Source of the DNA: Asticcacaulis sp. AND118 | GTDB taxonomy: Bacteria; Pseudomonadota; Alphaproteobacteria; Caulobacterales; Caulobacteraceae | Direction: 5' to 3' | DNA: 64,000 bases | Assembly: GCF_020535245.1 (NCBI RefSeq) | Contig: NZ_CP084911.1 | Location: 907,001 to 971,000, forward strand | Shown: piece after piece, positions 18,168 through 27,369 of the stretch | Position numbering within the stretch: position 1 is the first letter of the stretch | Layout of the letters: the number at the start of each line of letters is the position of its first letter | Position numbers and translations under genes: made by a program | The notes under the pieces: model-generated | What the model was told of the DNA's origin: nothing | What the model saw: only the letters and a program-made list of their open reading frames with translations | Databases searched by the model: none

Positions 18168-18711
18168 GCGTCGTTCTGAACCTCCGCCGCGCTCTTTTTA
18201 TTATTGAAAGCGCTGGCGGCTGCAATCTGTACCGGCAGGCGGTGCATGTCCAGACGCAAGTGCGGCACGGCGTTATCCGGGTGATTTGGTGAAGGGAAGG
18301 GAAGAGCCTCCGGCGGGCAGGGGCACGGCCCCTGCACCCGATAGTTTGGCCATCCTCCCGCTGGATGCCGGTTAAACAAGAAAGGGTTTTGGCCACGGAA
18401 AACACAGAAAGCACGGAAAGGGAGCAAATGGTCTCTCCGGCGCGTAGCGCCCCTCATCCAGTCTGTTCCACTATGATCAAGGCCCTTTGGGCAGGATCGT
18501 TTCTATAGCGCCTTTCCGTGCTTTCTGTGTTTTCCGTGGTCAACATTCCTTGCTTCCGCACACTCAGTCGATGCGCCTTCACGCGCCCACTAATGGGGTC
18601 CGGGGTCGGCTGACCCCGGAATCTGCTCCGCCTTCGCGCGAATAGATTTGCAGATTGACCCCAATGGGACTCGGTGATTAGGCTCGGCGATCCTTTCGCC
18701 TGAGTACCCGC
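18168..18711. other. Intergenic region with repeat-like elements, no gene recognised
   Basis: This is 544 bp between the response regulator gene and the nucleoside transporter gene. It holds the phrase GGGCAGGGGCACGGCCCCTG (near 18317-18336), a long perfect inverted repeat (18393-18539) and a GGGGTC...GACCCC palindrome near 18602-18618. Such elements are typical of dispersed extragenic repeats. The short frames here lack ribosome sites and resemble nothing known. Confidence 0.5.
18393..18539. repeat. 29-bp perfect inverted repeat with 89-bp centre
   Basis: The left arm is 18393-18421 (begins CCACGGAAAACACAG) and the right arm 18511-18539 is its exact reverse complement. The centre encodes nothing. 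Perfect arms of this length spaced by under 100 bp suggest a MITE-like or REP-like element or a long RNA hairpin. No terminal transposase gene is present. Confidence 0.75.
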
Positions 18712-19995
18712 ATGGCCGTTTCCGCCTCTGCTTCCCTGTCATTGCCGCCGGCTGCGGCCAGCCTGTCCACCAACCATTGGGTCGTCGGCATAGGCGGCAT
18801 CATCGTCCTGCTGCTGATCGCCGTGCTGGTGTCGGCAGACCGCAAAGCGATCCGTCTGCGCATGGTGACTTGCGCCTTTGCGCTTCAGGTGCTGATCGGT
18901 GTGCTGGTCCTGCATACAAGCTGGGGCAAGGTCGGGGTTCAGGCCATTGCGCACGGGGTCGAGGCCCTGATGAGCTATTCCAAAGGCGCCATCGAGATGC
19001 TGTTCGGCGGGCTGCTCAATGTCGAGGGCGGCGCGGGCTTCGCCATTAATGTGTTGCCGGTGATCGTATTTTTCGCGGCGCTGGCGTCGGTGCTCTACTA
19101 TCTCAAGGTCATGCAGGTGATCATCAAGGTGATCGGCGGGGGGCTCGGCTTCATCATCGGCATCAGCCGCGTCGAGGCGCTGGCGGCGGCGGCCAACGTC
19201 CTGGTGGGCCAAAGCGAGTCGCCGCTGGTGGTGCGGCCCTATCTGGCGGGCCTGACCAAGGCGCAACTGTTCGCCATCATGGCGTCGGGCATGGCCGGCG
19301 TGGCGGGGACGATTCTGGCGGCCTATGCGCAGATCGGCATCAAGATCGACTACCTGCTGGCGGCCAGCTTCATGTCGGCGCCCGGCGGTTTGCTGATGGC
19401 CAAGCTGATCATCCCGGACCCCAGAGGTGCAGCGATTCACTCGCCCGAACCGATCATGGAGGATGCCGACCACCACCCCAAAAGCCTGCTGGGGGCCATT
19501 TCCGACGGCGTGCAGGACGGGTTGAAGATCGCCGTATCGGTGGGCGGCATGATCCTCGCCTTCGTGGCGCTGATCGCGCTGGTCAATGGTATATTGGGCG
19601 GGATCGGCGGGCTGTTCGGCTATCCGGACGTGACGCTGCAGGGGATGCTGGGGTTTGTCTTCGCGCCGGTGATGTTCCTGATCAATATTCCGTGGAACGA
19701 GGCGGTGACGGCGGGCGGGCTGTTCGGCGAAAAGCTGATCATGAACGAGTTCGTCGCCTATCTGCACCTGATGGAGGAGGGCGGGCAGCTTTCCGCGCGT
19801 TCGACGGCAATCATGAGCTTCGCCCTGTGCGGCTTCGCCAACTTGTCGTCCATCGCTATTCAGTTGGCGGTTATCGGCGGCCTGGCGCCCAATCAGCGCG
19901 ACATGATCGTCAAGCTGGGGCCGCGGGCGCTTCTGGCGGCGACCCTGGCCAATCTGATGAACGCGGCGATTGCGGGGCTTTTGATCTTCCACTGA
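18712..19995 (+). CDS. nupC: Concentrative nucleoside transporter (NupC/CNT family)
   Basis: 427 residues. The N-terminal helix is followed by the CNT core and gate domains. Family motifs are GQSESPLVVRPYLAGLTKAQ, MASGMAGVAGTILAAYAQIG, the IPWNEA segment and NEFVAYLHL. CNT proteins import nucleosides with H+ or Na+ across the inner membrane. It lies 110 bp upstream of rutB on the same strand and may feed pyrimidine nucleosides into the uracil degradation genes, taking the place of the uracil permease RutG, which is absent here (inference). The ribosome site before the ATG is weak. Confidence 0.93.
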   Translation: MAVSASASLSLPPAAASLSTNHWVVGIGGIIVLLLIAVLVSADRKAIRLRMVTCAFALQVLIGVLVLHTSWGKVGVQAIAHGVEALMSYSKGAIEMLFGGLLNVEGGAGFAINVLPVIVFFAALASVLYYLKVMQVIIKVIGGGLGFIIGISRVEALAAAANVLVGQSESPLVVRPYLAGLTKAQLFAIMASGMAGVAGTILAAYAQIGIKIDYLLAASFMSAPGGLLMAKLIIPDPRGAAIHSPEPIMEDADHHPKSLLGAISDGVQDGLKIAVSVGGMILAFVALIALVNGILGGIGGLFGYPDVTLQGMLGFVFAPVMFLINIPWNEAVTAGGLFGEKLIMNEFVAYLHLMEEGGQLSARSTAIMSFALCGFANLSSIAIQLAVIGGLAPNQRDMIVKLGPRALLAATLANLMNAAIAGLLIFH

Positions 19996-20105
19996 GGCCT
20001 TACATAGCAACGGCCTAAACGTTTCACTGCCCTGTGAAAGATTTTTGTTGCGCGTGCGAATAATGCCTGATTACCTCATGTTTTGCCTTTGCACCTGAGG
20101 CGATC

Positions 20106-20804
20106 ATGACCGAGCCGAACCGCGCTTTCGAACTGCCCGCGCGCCCTGAACCGATGGTGTTCAAGGCGGCTGAAACGGCGGTCGTCGTCATCGACATGCA
20201 GAACGCCTATGCCAGCCTCGGCGGTTATGTCGATCTGGCCGGGTTCGACATTTCGGGCGCGCAATCCACCATAGAGAACATCGCCCGCACGCTGAGCGCC
20301 GCGCGTGAGGCGGGGATTCAGGTCGTCTATCTGCAGAACGGTTGGGACCCTGACTATATCGAGGCGGGGACGCCTCTGTCGCCCAACTGGCATAAGTCGA
20401 ACGCGCTCAAGACCATGCGCCGCAATCCTAACCTCAAAGGACAGTTGCTGGCGCGCGGCACCTGGGACTATGAGATCGTCGATGCCCTGACGCCGGAGGA
20501 CGGCGATATTCGCGTGCACAAGCCGCGCTATTCGGCCTTCTTCAACTCGCAGCTCGACACCATTCTGCGGTCGCGCGGCATCCGCAATCTGGTCTTTGTC
20601 GGCATCGCCACCAATGTCTGCGTCGAAAGCACGCTGCGCGACGGTTTTCACCTCGAATATTTCGGGGTGATGCTGGAAGACGCCACGCATCAGCTCGGCC
20701 CCGACTTCATCCAGAAGGCCACGGTCTACAATATCGAGACCTTCTTCGGCTGGGTCGCAACGGTCAATGATTTTTGTAACTCCATCAAACACCTGCAGCC
20801 ATAA
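20106..20804 (+). CDS. rutB: Ureidoacrylate amidohydrolase RutB
   Basis: 232 residues, isochorismatase-like (cysteine hydrolase) fold. The catalytic triad is visible as Asp30 ([10 protein letters not shown]), Lys139 ([10 protein letters not shown]) and Cys172 ([11 protein letters not shown], with the cis-peptide motif). RutB hydrolyses ureidoacrylate made by RutA, releasing carbamate and aminoacrylate. A good ribosome site (TGAGGCG) precedes the ATG. The gene opens a tight run rutB-rutC-rutD-rutA, with 16 bp to rutC. The enzyme is cytoplasmic. Confidence 0.95.
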   Translation: MTEPNRAFELPARPEPMVFKAAETAVVVIDMQNAYASLGGYVDLAGFDISGAQSTIENIARTLSAAREAGIQVVYLQNGWDPDYIEAGTPLSPNWHKSNALKTMRRNPNLKGQLLARGTWDYEIVDALTPEDGDIRVHKPRYSAFFNSQLDTILRSRGIRNLVFVGIATNVCVESTLRDGFHLEYFGVMLEDATHQLGPDFIQKATVYNIETFFGWVATVNDFCNSIKHLQP

Positions 20805-20820
20805 ATTCGAAGAGAGCGTC

Positions 20821-21207
20821 ATGCCCAAGGAAGCGATCAATCCGCCCGGATTCCCGAAACCGCTGGCCCCTTATTCGTCGGGGACCAGGGCCGATGGCGT
20901 GATCTACGTATCGGGTACGCTGGCCATCGATCCGGACGGTTCGATCCATGCGCCGAATGATGCCACGGCTCAGACCCGTCATATCCTTGAGACGATCAAA
21001 AAAGTGGTCGAGGCCGGCGGCGGCACGATGGACGATGTCACCTTCAACCACATCTTCCTCACCGACTGGGCGCACTATGCGGCGATGAACGCCGTCTATG
21101 CCGAGTATTTCCCGGGCGAAAAGCCCGCGCGATTCTGCATCCAGTGCGGTCTCGTCAAGCCCGGCCTGGTGGTCGAGATCGCCTCTGTCGCGCATGTCGG
21201 CAAGTAG
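20821..21207 (+). CDS. rutC: Aminoacrylate peracid reductase / aminoacrylate deaminase RutC (Rid/YjgF family)
   Basis: 128 residues from the ATG at 20821 ([10 protein letters not shown]). Rid-family features are [20 protein letters not shown] and the C-terminal [21 protein letters not shown], whose Arg lies in the inter-subunit active site. RutC was first proposed to reduce peroxy intermediates; later work on the family favours deamination of aminoacrylate to malonic semialdehyde. It lies between rutB and rutD in the same cluster. The open frame extends 18 codons upstream inside rutB, but that part is not family-like. Confidence 0.94.
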   Translation: MPKEAINPPGFPKPLAPYSSGTRADGVIYVSGTLAIDPDGSIHAPNDATAQTRHILETIKKVVEAGGGTMDDVTFNHIFLTDWAHYAAMNAVYAEYFPGEKPARFCIQCGLVKPGLVVEIASVAHVGK

Positions 21208-21232
21208 CGCCGTGAGTTTATCACAAGCCGAA

Positions 21233-22024
21233 ATGATTGAGATATCCGGACTGGCCGTCAGCCTGTTTGGCAAACCGGCCGGTGTGCCCATCATCCTGTC
21301 ATCGGGCCTGGGCGGGCACGGCGCCTACTGGATGCCGCAGGTCGAGGCGCTAGGCCGGCGCTACCGCGTCATCCTCTACGATCACCGCGGCACCGGGGCC
21401 AGCAGCCGCGAGGAACTGTCGGCCAGCTATCACGCCCGCCACATGGCCGAAGACATCGCCCTGATCCTCGACGGGTTGGATTACGAAGGCGCGCACATTG
21501 TCGGCCATGCCGCCGGGGCCATCGCCGGGCTGCAACTGGCGCTCGATCAGCCGAATCGTGTGCTGAGTGTCACCAGCGTCAATGGCTGGGCCTATGCTGA
21601 CCGCTATTTCAAGCGCTGCTTCGACATCCGGCTGGGCATCTACGCGGCGGGCGGGGCCGAGGCCTATCTCAAGGCGCAGCCCGTGTTTCTCTATCCGGCG
21701 GAATGGATCGCCGACCACCTTGAAGAACTGGATGCGCAGGCCGAGCACCACGCGCCGGGCTTTCAGTCCGAGGCCAATCTGCGCGCGCGCATCCATGCGC
21801 TCAGCACATTCGACATCAGCCAGCGGTTGGAAGAGATCGGCTGCCCGGCGCTGGTGGTCGGGGCGCTGGACGACATGCTGGTGCCGGTGCGGTCGTCGGC
21901 CTATCTGGCCGAAAACCTGCCCAACGCCCAATGCCGAATCCTCGGCTGGGGCGGGCACGCGGTGAATCTCACCGTGCCGGACGAATTCAACGGTGTACTG
22001 ACAGGCTTTTTAGGGGGCTTATAA
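21233..22024 (+). CDS. rutD: RutD-type alpha/beta hydrolase (aminoacrylate hydrolysis)
   Basis: 263 residues if started at the ATG at 21233. In-frame GTG 21212 and ATG 21194 (inside rutC) are alternatives, and none has a good ribosome site. It has the alpha/beta-hydrolase fold (LSSGLGGHGAYWMPQVEALG, LYDHRGTGAS, C-terminal GWGGHAVNL His). The usual nucleophile-elbow Ser is missing: the motif reads GHAAGA. That is as expected for RutD, which is described as lacking the canonical nucleophile. RutD speeds breakdown of toxic aminoacrylate to malonic semialdehyde. Its TAA is directly followed by the rutA ATG, so translation is coupled. Confidence 0.92.
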   Translation: MIEISGLAVSLFGKPAGVPIILSSGLGGHGAYWMPQVEALGRRYRVILYDHRGTGASSREELSASYHARHMAEDIALILDGLDYEGAHIVGHAAGAIAGLQLALDQPNRVLSVTSVNGWAYADRYFKRCFDIRLGIYAAGGAEAYLKAQPVFLYPAEWIADHLEELDAQAEHHAPGFQSEANLRARIHALSTFDISQRLEEIGCPALVVGALDDMLVPVRSSAYLAENLPNAQCRILGWGGHAVNLTVPDEFNGVLTGFLGGL

Positions 22025-23107
22025 ATGAGCGGTTTCGAGATCGGCGTCTTCATTCCTATCGGCAATAACGGCTGGCTCATCTCGGAGAATTCGCCGCAAT
22101 ACATGCCGAGTTTCGACCTCAACAAGGCAATCGTGCAAAAGGCCGAGGGCTACGGTCTCGACTTCGCCCTGTCGATGATTAAGCTGCGCGGCTTCGGCGG
22201 CAAGACGCAGTTCTGGGAGCACAATCTCGAAAGCTTCACCCTGATGGCCGGGCTGGCGGCGGTGACGTCGAAGATCAAGATCTTCGCCACGGCGGCGACC
22301 CTGACCCTGCCGCCGGCGATCGTGGCGCGCATGGCCTCGACCATCGATTCGATCAGCCATGGCCGCTTCGGCATCAACCTCGTCACCGGCTGGCAGAAGG
22401 CCGAATACGATCAGATGGGCCTGTGGCCAGGCGAGCAACACTACCTGAAGCGCTACGACATGCTGAGCGAGTACGCCCAGATCCTGCGCGACCTGTTCGA
22501 CACGGGAGTCTCGGATTTCAAAGGCGAATATTTCGAGATGACGGACTGCCGCGTCAGCCCGAAACCGAGCGTGCCGCCCAAGATCATTTGCGCCGGATCG
22601 TCGGATGACGGACTGGCCTTTTCGGCGAAATACGCCGACTACGCCTTCTGTCTGGGGGTGGGCGTCAATACGCCAAAGGCCTTTGAATTCAATAACAAGC
22701 GCCTGAAAGCGGCCACCGACAAAACCGGGCGAGACGTCAAGACCTTCGTGCTGATGATGGTCATTGCCGACGAGACGGACGAAGCCGCCGAAGCCAAATG
22801 GCAGTCCTACCGCGACGGCGTAGACGAAGACGCCGTCAAGTGGCTCAAGGCCCAGTCGGCCCCCAATGCGGTCAACAAGACGACCAATGTGGTGCAGTTG
22901 TCCGACACGGTGTCGGCGGTGAATATCAATATGGGGACGCTGGTCGGCTCCTATGCCAAGATCGCCGCCATGCTCGACGAAATGGCCGAGGTCGAAGGCA
23001 CGGGCGGCGTGCTCCTGACCTTCGACGACTTTATCAAGGGCATGGACGACTTCGGGCAGAAGATCCAGCCGCTGATGAAGACGCGGACACATATTCAAGG
23101 CGTGTAA
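22025..23107 (+). CDS. rutA: Pyrimidine monooxygenase RutA (flavin-dependent, luciferase-like)
   Basis: 360 residues, bacterial luciferase-like TIM barrel. It starts right after the rutD stop (TAAATG). Typical segments are [54 protein letters not shown] and [11 protein letters not shown]. RutA uses FMNH2 and O2 to open the uracil ring between N3 and C4, giving ureidoacrylate. It needs a flavin reductase (RutF), which is not encoded nearby. The 3' end overlaps the convergent oxidoreductase gene by 13 bp. The order B-C-D-A differs from the E. coli order rutABCDEFG. Confidence 0.95.
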   Translation: MSGFEIGVFIPIGNNGWLISENSPQYMPSFDLNKAIVQKAEGYGLDFALSMIKLRGFGGKTQFWEHNLESFTLMAGLAAVTSKIKIFATAATLTLPPAIVARMASTIDSISHGRFGINLVTGWQKAEYDQMGLWPGEQHYLKRYDMLSEYAQILRDLFDTGVSDFKGEYFEMTDCRVSPKPSVPPKIICAGSSDDGLAFSAKYADYAFCLGVGVNTPKAFEFNNKRLKAATDKTGRDVKTFVLMMVIADETDEAAEAKWQSYRDGVDEDAVKWLKAQSAPNAVNKTTNVVQLSDTVSAVNINMGTLVGSYAKIAAMLDEMAEVEGTGGVLLTFDDFIKGMDDFGQKIQPLMKTRTHIQGV

Positions 23108-24516
23108 TAGGCTTCCCACAACCGGTTGCGGAACTTGTAGGTCGGATCAACGCGTCGCTTAAGCGCGAAGAAGTCCTCTGCGCGAGGATAGGCCGCGCGG
23201 AACTGTTCGGGCGTGGCGTGAATCTGATAAGGCAGGTAATAGCTGCCGTCTTCGCCTATGGCCGCATCGATCAGTTCGCGCGTCCACACGCCGACGGCTT
23301 CGCGATCTGCCGAGTCTACGCCCTGCTCGTAATAGAGGACGAAGGAAAAGACATCCGAACGCGCCCAACTCAGCAGGGTATCGGTATCGGCGCGAGCGTG
23401 GCGGATGGAAACGTTCAGCACATTAACCTTGTAACGACGCAGTATCTCGCGCAGGCGCGGCACGAAGGCGTCGAAATGCGCCTCCGGGATGAAATATTCC
23501 TGCAGGGCGTAGGTGCTTTGGGTGCGTGAGGCGGGTTCAATGCTGGCGACGTCCTGACTGGCGTCGTAGTTGCGCCAGGCGACGCGCGACGGACCATTGA
23601 CCAGCGGATCGTAGACATGTTCCTTGATCTGCTTGCCGAAGGGCCAGCGCGTGGCCCATTCGATCAGCATTCGACGGCGGCTGTCGGCGGGGTTACGCGG
23701 CGACAGACGGTCGGTGATGTCCAGCGGCTTGTCCGTGTGGCTGAAAGTCAGGACGCTGACGTTCTTGTATTCGGGCGAAAACAGGGTGGCGTTGTGAAAG
23801 ACGGCGTCTTCCGACGGCTTGACCGTGGTCTCGAAAAAGGCCTTGTAGTCCTTCACCTTCATGCGCTTCGATGTGCGCTCGATGCGCACATTTTCGGTCA
23901 GGTTCAGCGTCACGTCCGTGATGACGCCGATGCCGCCATAGCCGCCTATGGCCCCGAAGAAGAGGTCGGGGTTTTCCTGCCGGCTGGCGTTTTTCAGGCT
24001 GCCGTCGGCCAGCACCAGACGCAACGACTCGACCGAATGGACGATGGGGCCTTCGCCAACATAGCGACCGTGGGCGTTGACGCTGAGAGAGCCGCCGACC
24101 GTGAAATTCGAGAAACTCTGCATGATGCGCAGCGACAGGTTTTCGCGATCGACCACCTCCTGCACGGCCCGCCAGGTTATGCCGGCCTCGACCGTGATCT
24201 GTTTCTTCGCCGGGCTGAAATCGAGCACCCGGTTCATCTGGCGCATGTCGATGAACAGGCAGCCGGTGCAGGCGGTCTGGCCGCCCTGACTGTAGCGTCC
24301 GCCGCCGATAGATACAGGCCCCTGATGATCGCGCACCCGCGTCGCTATTTCCGATGCTGAAACGGGTGCGACGACCCTTTCCACCTGGATCGGATTGAGC
24401 TGAGTGATGTCATTGACCGTCTCTGCGGCGCGCGAATGAGCGGGCATAAGGATGGCGGCGAAAGCCGCGGCCCCGACTATGGCGGTTTTATAAATGGAGC
24501 GTAAGAGCGGCATCAC
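23095..24516 (-). CDS. Secreted FAD-binding (VAO-type) oxidoreductase
   Basis: 473 residues. The N-terminal signal peptide is hydrophobic ([12 protein letters not shown], cleavage near SRAA). An FAD_binding_4 domain follows ([65 protein letters not shown]). The C-terminal part has a Tyr/Trp-rich end ([13 protein letters not shown]) like sugar-lactone oxidases (ALO type). Such enzymes oxidise alcohols or lactones with O2 or another acceptor. The signal peptide places it in the periplasm, which is less common for the family. The substrate is unknown. Either of two adjacent ATG codons (24516, 24513) could start it. Confidence 0.85.
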   Translation of the reverse strand: MMPLLRSIYKTAIVGAAAFAAILMPAHSRAAETVNDITQLNPIQVERVVAPVSASEIATRVRDHQGPVSIGGGRYSQGGQTACTGCLFIDMRQMNRVLDFSPAKKQITVEAGITWRAVQEVVDRENLSLRIMQSFSNFTVGGSLSVNAHGRYVGEGPIVHSVESLRLVLADGSLKNASRQENPDLFFGAIGGYGGIGVITDVTLNLTENVRIERTSKRMKVKDYKAFFETTVKPSEDAVFHNATLFSPEYKNVSVLTFSHTDKPLDITDRLSPRNPADSRRRMLIEWATRWPFGKQIKEHVYDPLVNGPSRVAWRNYDASQDVASIEPASRTQSTYALQEYFIPEAHFDAFVPRLREILRRYKVNVLNVSIRHARADTDTLLSWARSDVFSFVLYYEQGVDSADREAVGVWTRELIDAAIGEDGSYYLPYQIHATPEQFRAAYPRAEDFFALKRRVDPTYKFRNRLWEAYYTP

Positions 24517-24592
24517 ACCAGAAGTTTATCTGTATTATCATCCCGTACGTCTCTTATCACAGAGACATGTCACGTGCATTACGGTAACGCCC

Positions 24593-25003
24593 ATGATCCG
24601 TCCTGTTTTAGGTTTTATACCCGTTCTGGCCCTTATTGCCTGTTCGCCCAAAAGCGAAGCGCCACCGCCGACCGAAGCCGAAACCTCCGCTTCCAGTTCG
24701 GCGTCGATCAGCGCGTCCAAGGCGGCCGATGTCGCCGCCGGCTATGTCGGGCGCTGGACCGGACCGGAAGCTACCTCGCTGGAGATCGTGGCCCGTCAGC
24801 ACGATTATGAGGTCACAGTCAGCGGCACGCAGACGCCGGGCGTCTTTACCGGGACGGTCAATGGCGACGCGCTCCAGATCGAGCGTAATGGCGAGGTGCA
24901 GCTCATCCGCCATACGACCGGTGCGCGCACCGGGGTCAAGTTTCTGGCCGACAAAAACGACTGCGTCAGCGTGGGGCAGGGCGAAGGTTATTGCCGCGAT
25001 TAA
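24593..25003 (+). CDS. Small putative lipoprotein
   Basis: 136 residues from the ATG at 24593. A short hydrophobic signal ends in lipobox LALIAC, so the mature protein would start at Cys with Ser next (CSPKSEAPPP). A Pro/Glu/Ser/Ala-rich linker of about 30 residues leads to a beta-rich domain (GRWTGPEATSLEIVARQHDYEVTVSG) ending in a region with two Cys (NDCVSVGQGEGYCRD). No family was recognised. The domain pattern (GRWTGPE...L.I) resembles small secreted beta-barrel lipoproteins that bind ligands. It is transcribed away from the FAD oxidoreductase gene. Confidence 0.75.
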   Translation: MIRPVLGFIPVLALIACSPKSEAPPPTEAETSASSSASISASKAADVAAGYVGRWTGPEATSLEIVARQHDYEVTVSGTQTPGVFTGTVNGDALQIERNGEVQLIRHTTGARTGVKFLADKNDCVSVGQGEGYCRD

Positions 25004-25072
25004 ATCCATATAGATGTTGTGGAATTGAATCCGATCGTTTAGGCAGGGCGCGCTGGTATAAGGAGCCCCGCC

Positions 25073-25303
25073 ATGTCCGATGAAGAACTGATCGTAAAGG
25101 ACGCCAACGGCGCGCGTCTGGCCGACGGCGACAATGTCACCCTGATCAAGGACCTCAAGGTCAAGGGTTCGGGCGGAGTGACGCTCAAGCGCGGCACGCT
25201 GATCAAGAATATCCGTCTGACCTACGACGAAGACGAGATCGAGTGCAACCACGAGAAGGTGCGCGGCCTGGTTCTGCGCACCGAATTCGTCAAGAAGGCC
25301 TGA
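25073..25303 (+). CDS. PhnA/YjdM-like domain protein (short form)
   Basis: 76 residues: LIVKDANGARLADGDNVTLI, KDLKVKGSGGVTLKRGTLIK and VRGLVLRTEFVKKA. These correspond to the C-terminal domain of the PhnA/YjdM family. The N-terminal zinc ribbon of full-length members is absent, as in many alphaproteobacterial short versions. PhnA was once linked to phosphonoacetate use by name, but the role of YjdM-type proteins is unclear. GGAG lies 8 bases before the ATG. The gene appears monocistronic. Confidence 0.88.
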   Translation: MSDEELIVKDANGARLADGDNVTLIKDLKVKGSGGVTLKRGTLIKNIRLTYDEDEIECNHEKVRGLVLRTEFVKKA

Positions 25304-25388
25304 TCGAAGCCTTATCAAAGCGTCGGGTGAACGAAATTTCCTTCCTGTGCGTATCAGCCTAGGCTCAACCGGCACAGGGAGTTTCGTC

Positions 25389-26168
25389 ATGGCGCTGACC
25401 ACCATATCGACAGAACCTTTGGCGCGGGAACGCGCGCCGCTGACCGGCTGGCTGATGCTGGGTTTAGGGGCGGCGCAGATCGTGGCGTCACAAGTCCCTG
25501 AGTGGTTCGGCATCGGGCGCAGCGTGGCCGAGCAGTCCGCCGCCACCTCGCACCCGCTAGTACCTTCGGGGCCGGCCTTCGCTATCTGGGGGCTGATTTT
25601 CCTCTTTGGGCTCATCGGTGCGATCTGGGCCATCCGCCATCCCGACAGCGAGGCGGTAAAAGCCGCCGGACCGCAGACCGCGCTGATCTGGGGGATGAAT
25701 GCCGTGTGGTCGGTATGGGTACCCCTCAACGGCATCGATTGGGTCAGCTTCGCCATTATCGTCGTTTCGGTCGTGGCCGGACTGACCGGGCTGATGCGCC
25801 TTAAACGCCTGAATCTCAACCGCGCGGAGAAGGGTTTTGTGCTCGCGCCGCTGGCCTTGGTCAGCGGGTGGATTTCAGCGGCGATGGTGGTCAATCTGAC
25901 CTCGGCCATGGTGGCGAGCGGCGTAGAGCCCGATCCGCGGGTGATGACGGTGTCGCTGGGCTTCCTGCTGGCGCTGATCGCTTTCGGCGGCGTGATGCTG
26001 AGGCTGACGCGCTCATCGACCTATGCGCTGCCGCTGGTCTGGGCGCTCGGCTGGATCGCCGCCGCCAATGTTCAGCGCCAGAACGAACCCCTGATGGCCT
26101 TCACCGCAGTGATCGGCATGGGACTCCTTCTGGCCCTGCTGCTCACTATCAGACGTCGCGACGTCTGA
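25389..26168 (+). CDS. TspO/MBR-like multi-helix membrane protein
   Basis: 259 residues from the ATG at 25389, with GGGAG upstream (the frame is open from 25347). About seven membrane helices are seen. The motif SGPAFAIWGLIFLFGLIGAIW resembles the helix-1/2 region of tryptophan-rich sensory proteins, here in the longer (about 260-residue) bacterial form. TspO-family proteins bind porphyrins and affect tetrapyrrole and stress responses. Function in this longer group is not established. Its 3' end overlaps the convergent acyltransferase gene by 20 bp. Confidence 0.7.
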   Translation: MALTTISTEPLARERAPLTGWLMLGLGAAQIVASQVPEWFGIGRSVAEQSAATSHPLVPSGPAFAIWGLIFLFGLIGAIWAIRHPDSEAVKAAGPQTALIWGMNAVWSVWVPLNGIDWVSFAIIVVSVVAGLTGLMRLKRLNLNRAEKGFVLAPLALVSGWISAAMVVNLTSAMVASGVEPDPRVMTVSLGFLLALIAFGGVMLRLTRSSTYALPLVWALGWIAAANVQRQNEPLMAFTAVIGMGLLLALLLTIRRRDV

Positions 26169-27303
26169 GCGGCAAACCGAACAGGGGCCGTAGGGGCGGG
26201 ATGGCTCGCACGATCAGATAGGTCAGCAGGCATCCCCCGGCGGTAATGGCCACCAGTATGGCGAACTCCAGTCCGACCGGCAGATTCTGTTGCGCCAGAT
26301 TATAGGCGGCAACCACGATAATCGTCTGATGCACCAGATAGAAGGGGAAGATGGCTTCGGTCAGGGTGCGCCGCAGGGGGCCGTCCTTGCCGGAAAGGTG
26401 CTGACGGGCAAAGCCGATCAGGGCGAGGATGGCGAACCAGGCCTGCGCCTCGCGCGCCCCGCGCAGCAGGTTCATCGCGATCGGGCTCATGTCTCCGGGG
26501 GACCACAAGGCCATGGGCATGTAGAGGGCATAGGCCAGCGTGGCGGCACAAAGCCATATCCAGCGTCCCTTGCGCGCGGCTTCGAACAGGCGCTCGGACT
26601 TGGCGATCAGCGCGCCGAGGACGAACAGGAAGCCATACAGGGCATGGAGGTAGAAATCGTCGGTCAGGCCGTGCGTGTCGCCGAAGATCGGGAAGAGGGT
26701 GGCGCGCAGGCCCCACATGATCAGCCACGGCCCCATGATGAAGGTCCAGACCGGCCAGCCGCCTTTCAAACGTTTCAGCAATGGCCACAACAGGGCGATC
26801 AGTAGCGAATAGACCAGGAGATAGGCCACGAACCACATGTGATTCCAGGTTGGCACGCTGAGGCAGCCCCCGGCGTCACACCAGCCCTCGAAGCCGGAAG
26901 CGTATTTCAGATAAAAGGTCGCGTAGTCGTCGCTGAATGACGGAATTTGCCCCAGCCGCACGGCGTCGATTAGTTCGTAATAGGCTTGTGGCGGCACGAT
27001 GACAAACATGGCGAACAGCAGCGGCCAGAACAGGCGGTTGAAGCGCGAACCGGAAAAGGCGGGCAGGGACATCTTATCGAGCATGAAGCGCGCGCCGACG
27101 CCTGAAATCAGGAACAGAAGGTCGAGTCGCCACGGCCTGGTGATGAGCATCAGCGGCTCGGCCCAGGTTGAGCTGTGCGGGCTTTTGACGTGCCAGTCCC
27201 ACGTCACGTAGAACATGCCGATATGATAGAAGATCAGCAGACCAAAGGCGATAATGCGCAACCAGTCGAGATCGTAGCGGCGGGCAGGAGGCTGTGGTGT
27301 CAT
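26149..27303 (-). CDS. Membrane acyltransferase, family 3 (OafA/YrhL-like)
   Basis: 384 residues from the ATG at 27303 (AGGGA upstream). About ten membrane helices are present, with the family N-terminus RRYDLDWLRIIAFGLLIFYH, whose catalytic His follows the first helix. WRLDLLFLISGVGARFML and the C-terminal FPFYLVHQTIIVVAAYNLAQ are also typical. These proteins transfer acetyl or succinyl groups onto surface glycans, glucans or antibiotics. The acceptor cannot be told. It is divergent from the LytTR regulator gene, from which it is separated by 66 bp, and overlaps the TspO-like gene at its 3' end. Confidence 0.9.
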   Translation of the reverse strand: MTPQPPARRYDLDWLRIIAFGLLIFYHIGMFYVTWDWHVKSPHSSTWAEPLMLITRPWRLDLLFLISGVGARFMLDKMSLPAFSGSRFNRLFWPLLFAMFVIVPPQAYYELIDAVRLGQIPSFSDDYATFYLKYASGFEGWCDAGGCLSVPTWNHMWFVAYLLVYSLLIALLWPLLKRLKGGWPVWTFIMGPWLIMWGLRATLFPIFGDTHGLTDDFYLHALYGFLFVLGALIAKSERLFEAARKGRWIWLCAATLAYALYMPMALWSPGDMSPIAMNLLRGAREAQAWFAILALIGFARQHLSGKDGPLRRTLTEAIFPFYLVHQTIIVVAAYNLAQQNLPVGLEFAILVAITAGGCLLTYLIVRAIPPLRPLFGLPLRRRDV

Positions 27304-27369
27304 GTGGTGTTTTCCCTGAAACTGTGCCACTGTTAGGCAAAGAGGCCTGTGCATCGCCATGCGTAAGCC

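Noticed and set aside
18739-20010. 423-codon open frame antisense to the nucleoside transporter
   Set aside because: Gln/His/Arg-rich composition typical of antisense to membrane-protein genes; no start signal.
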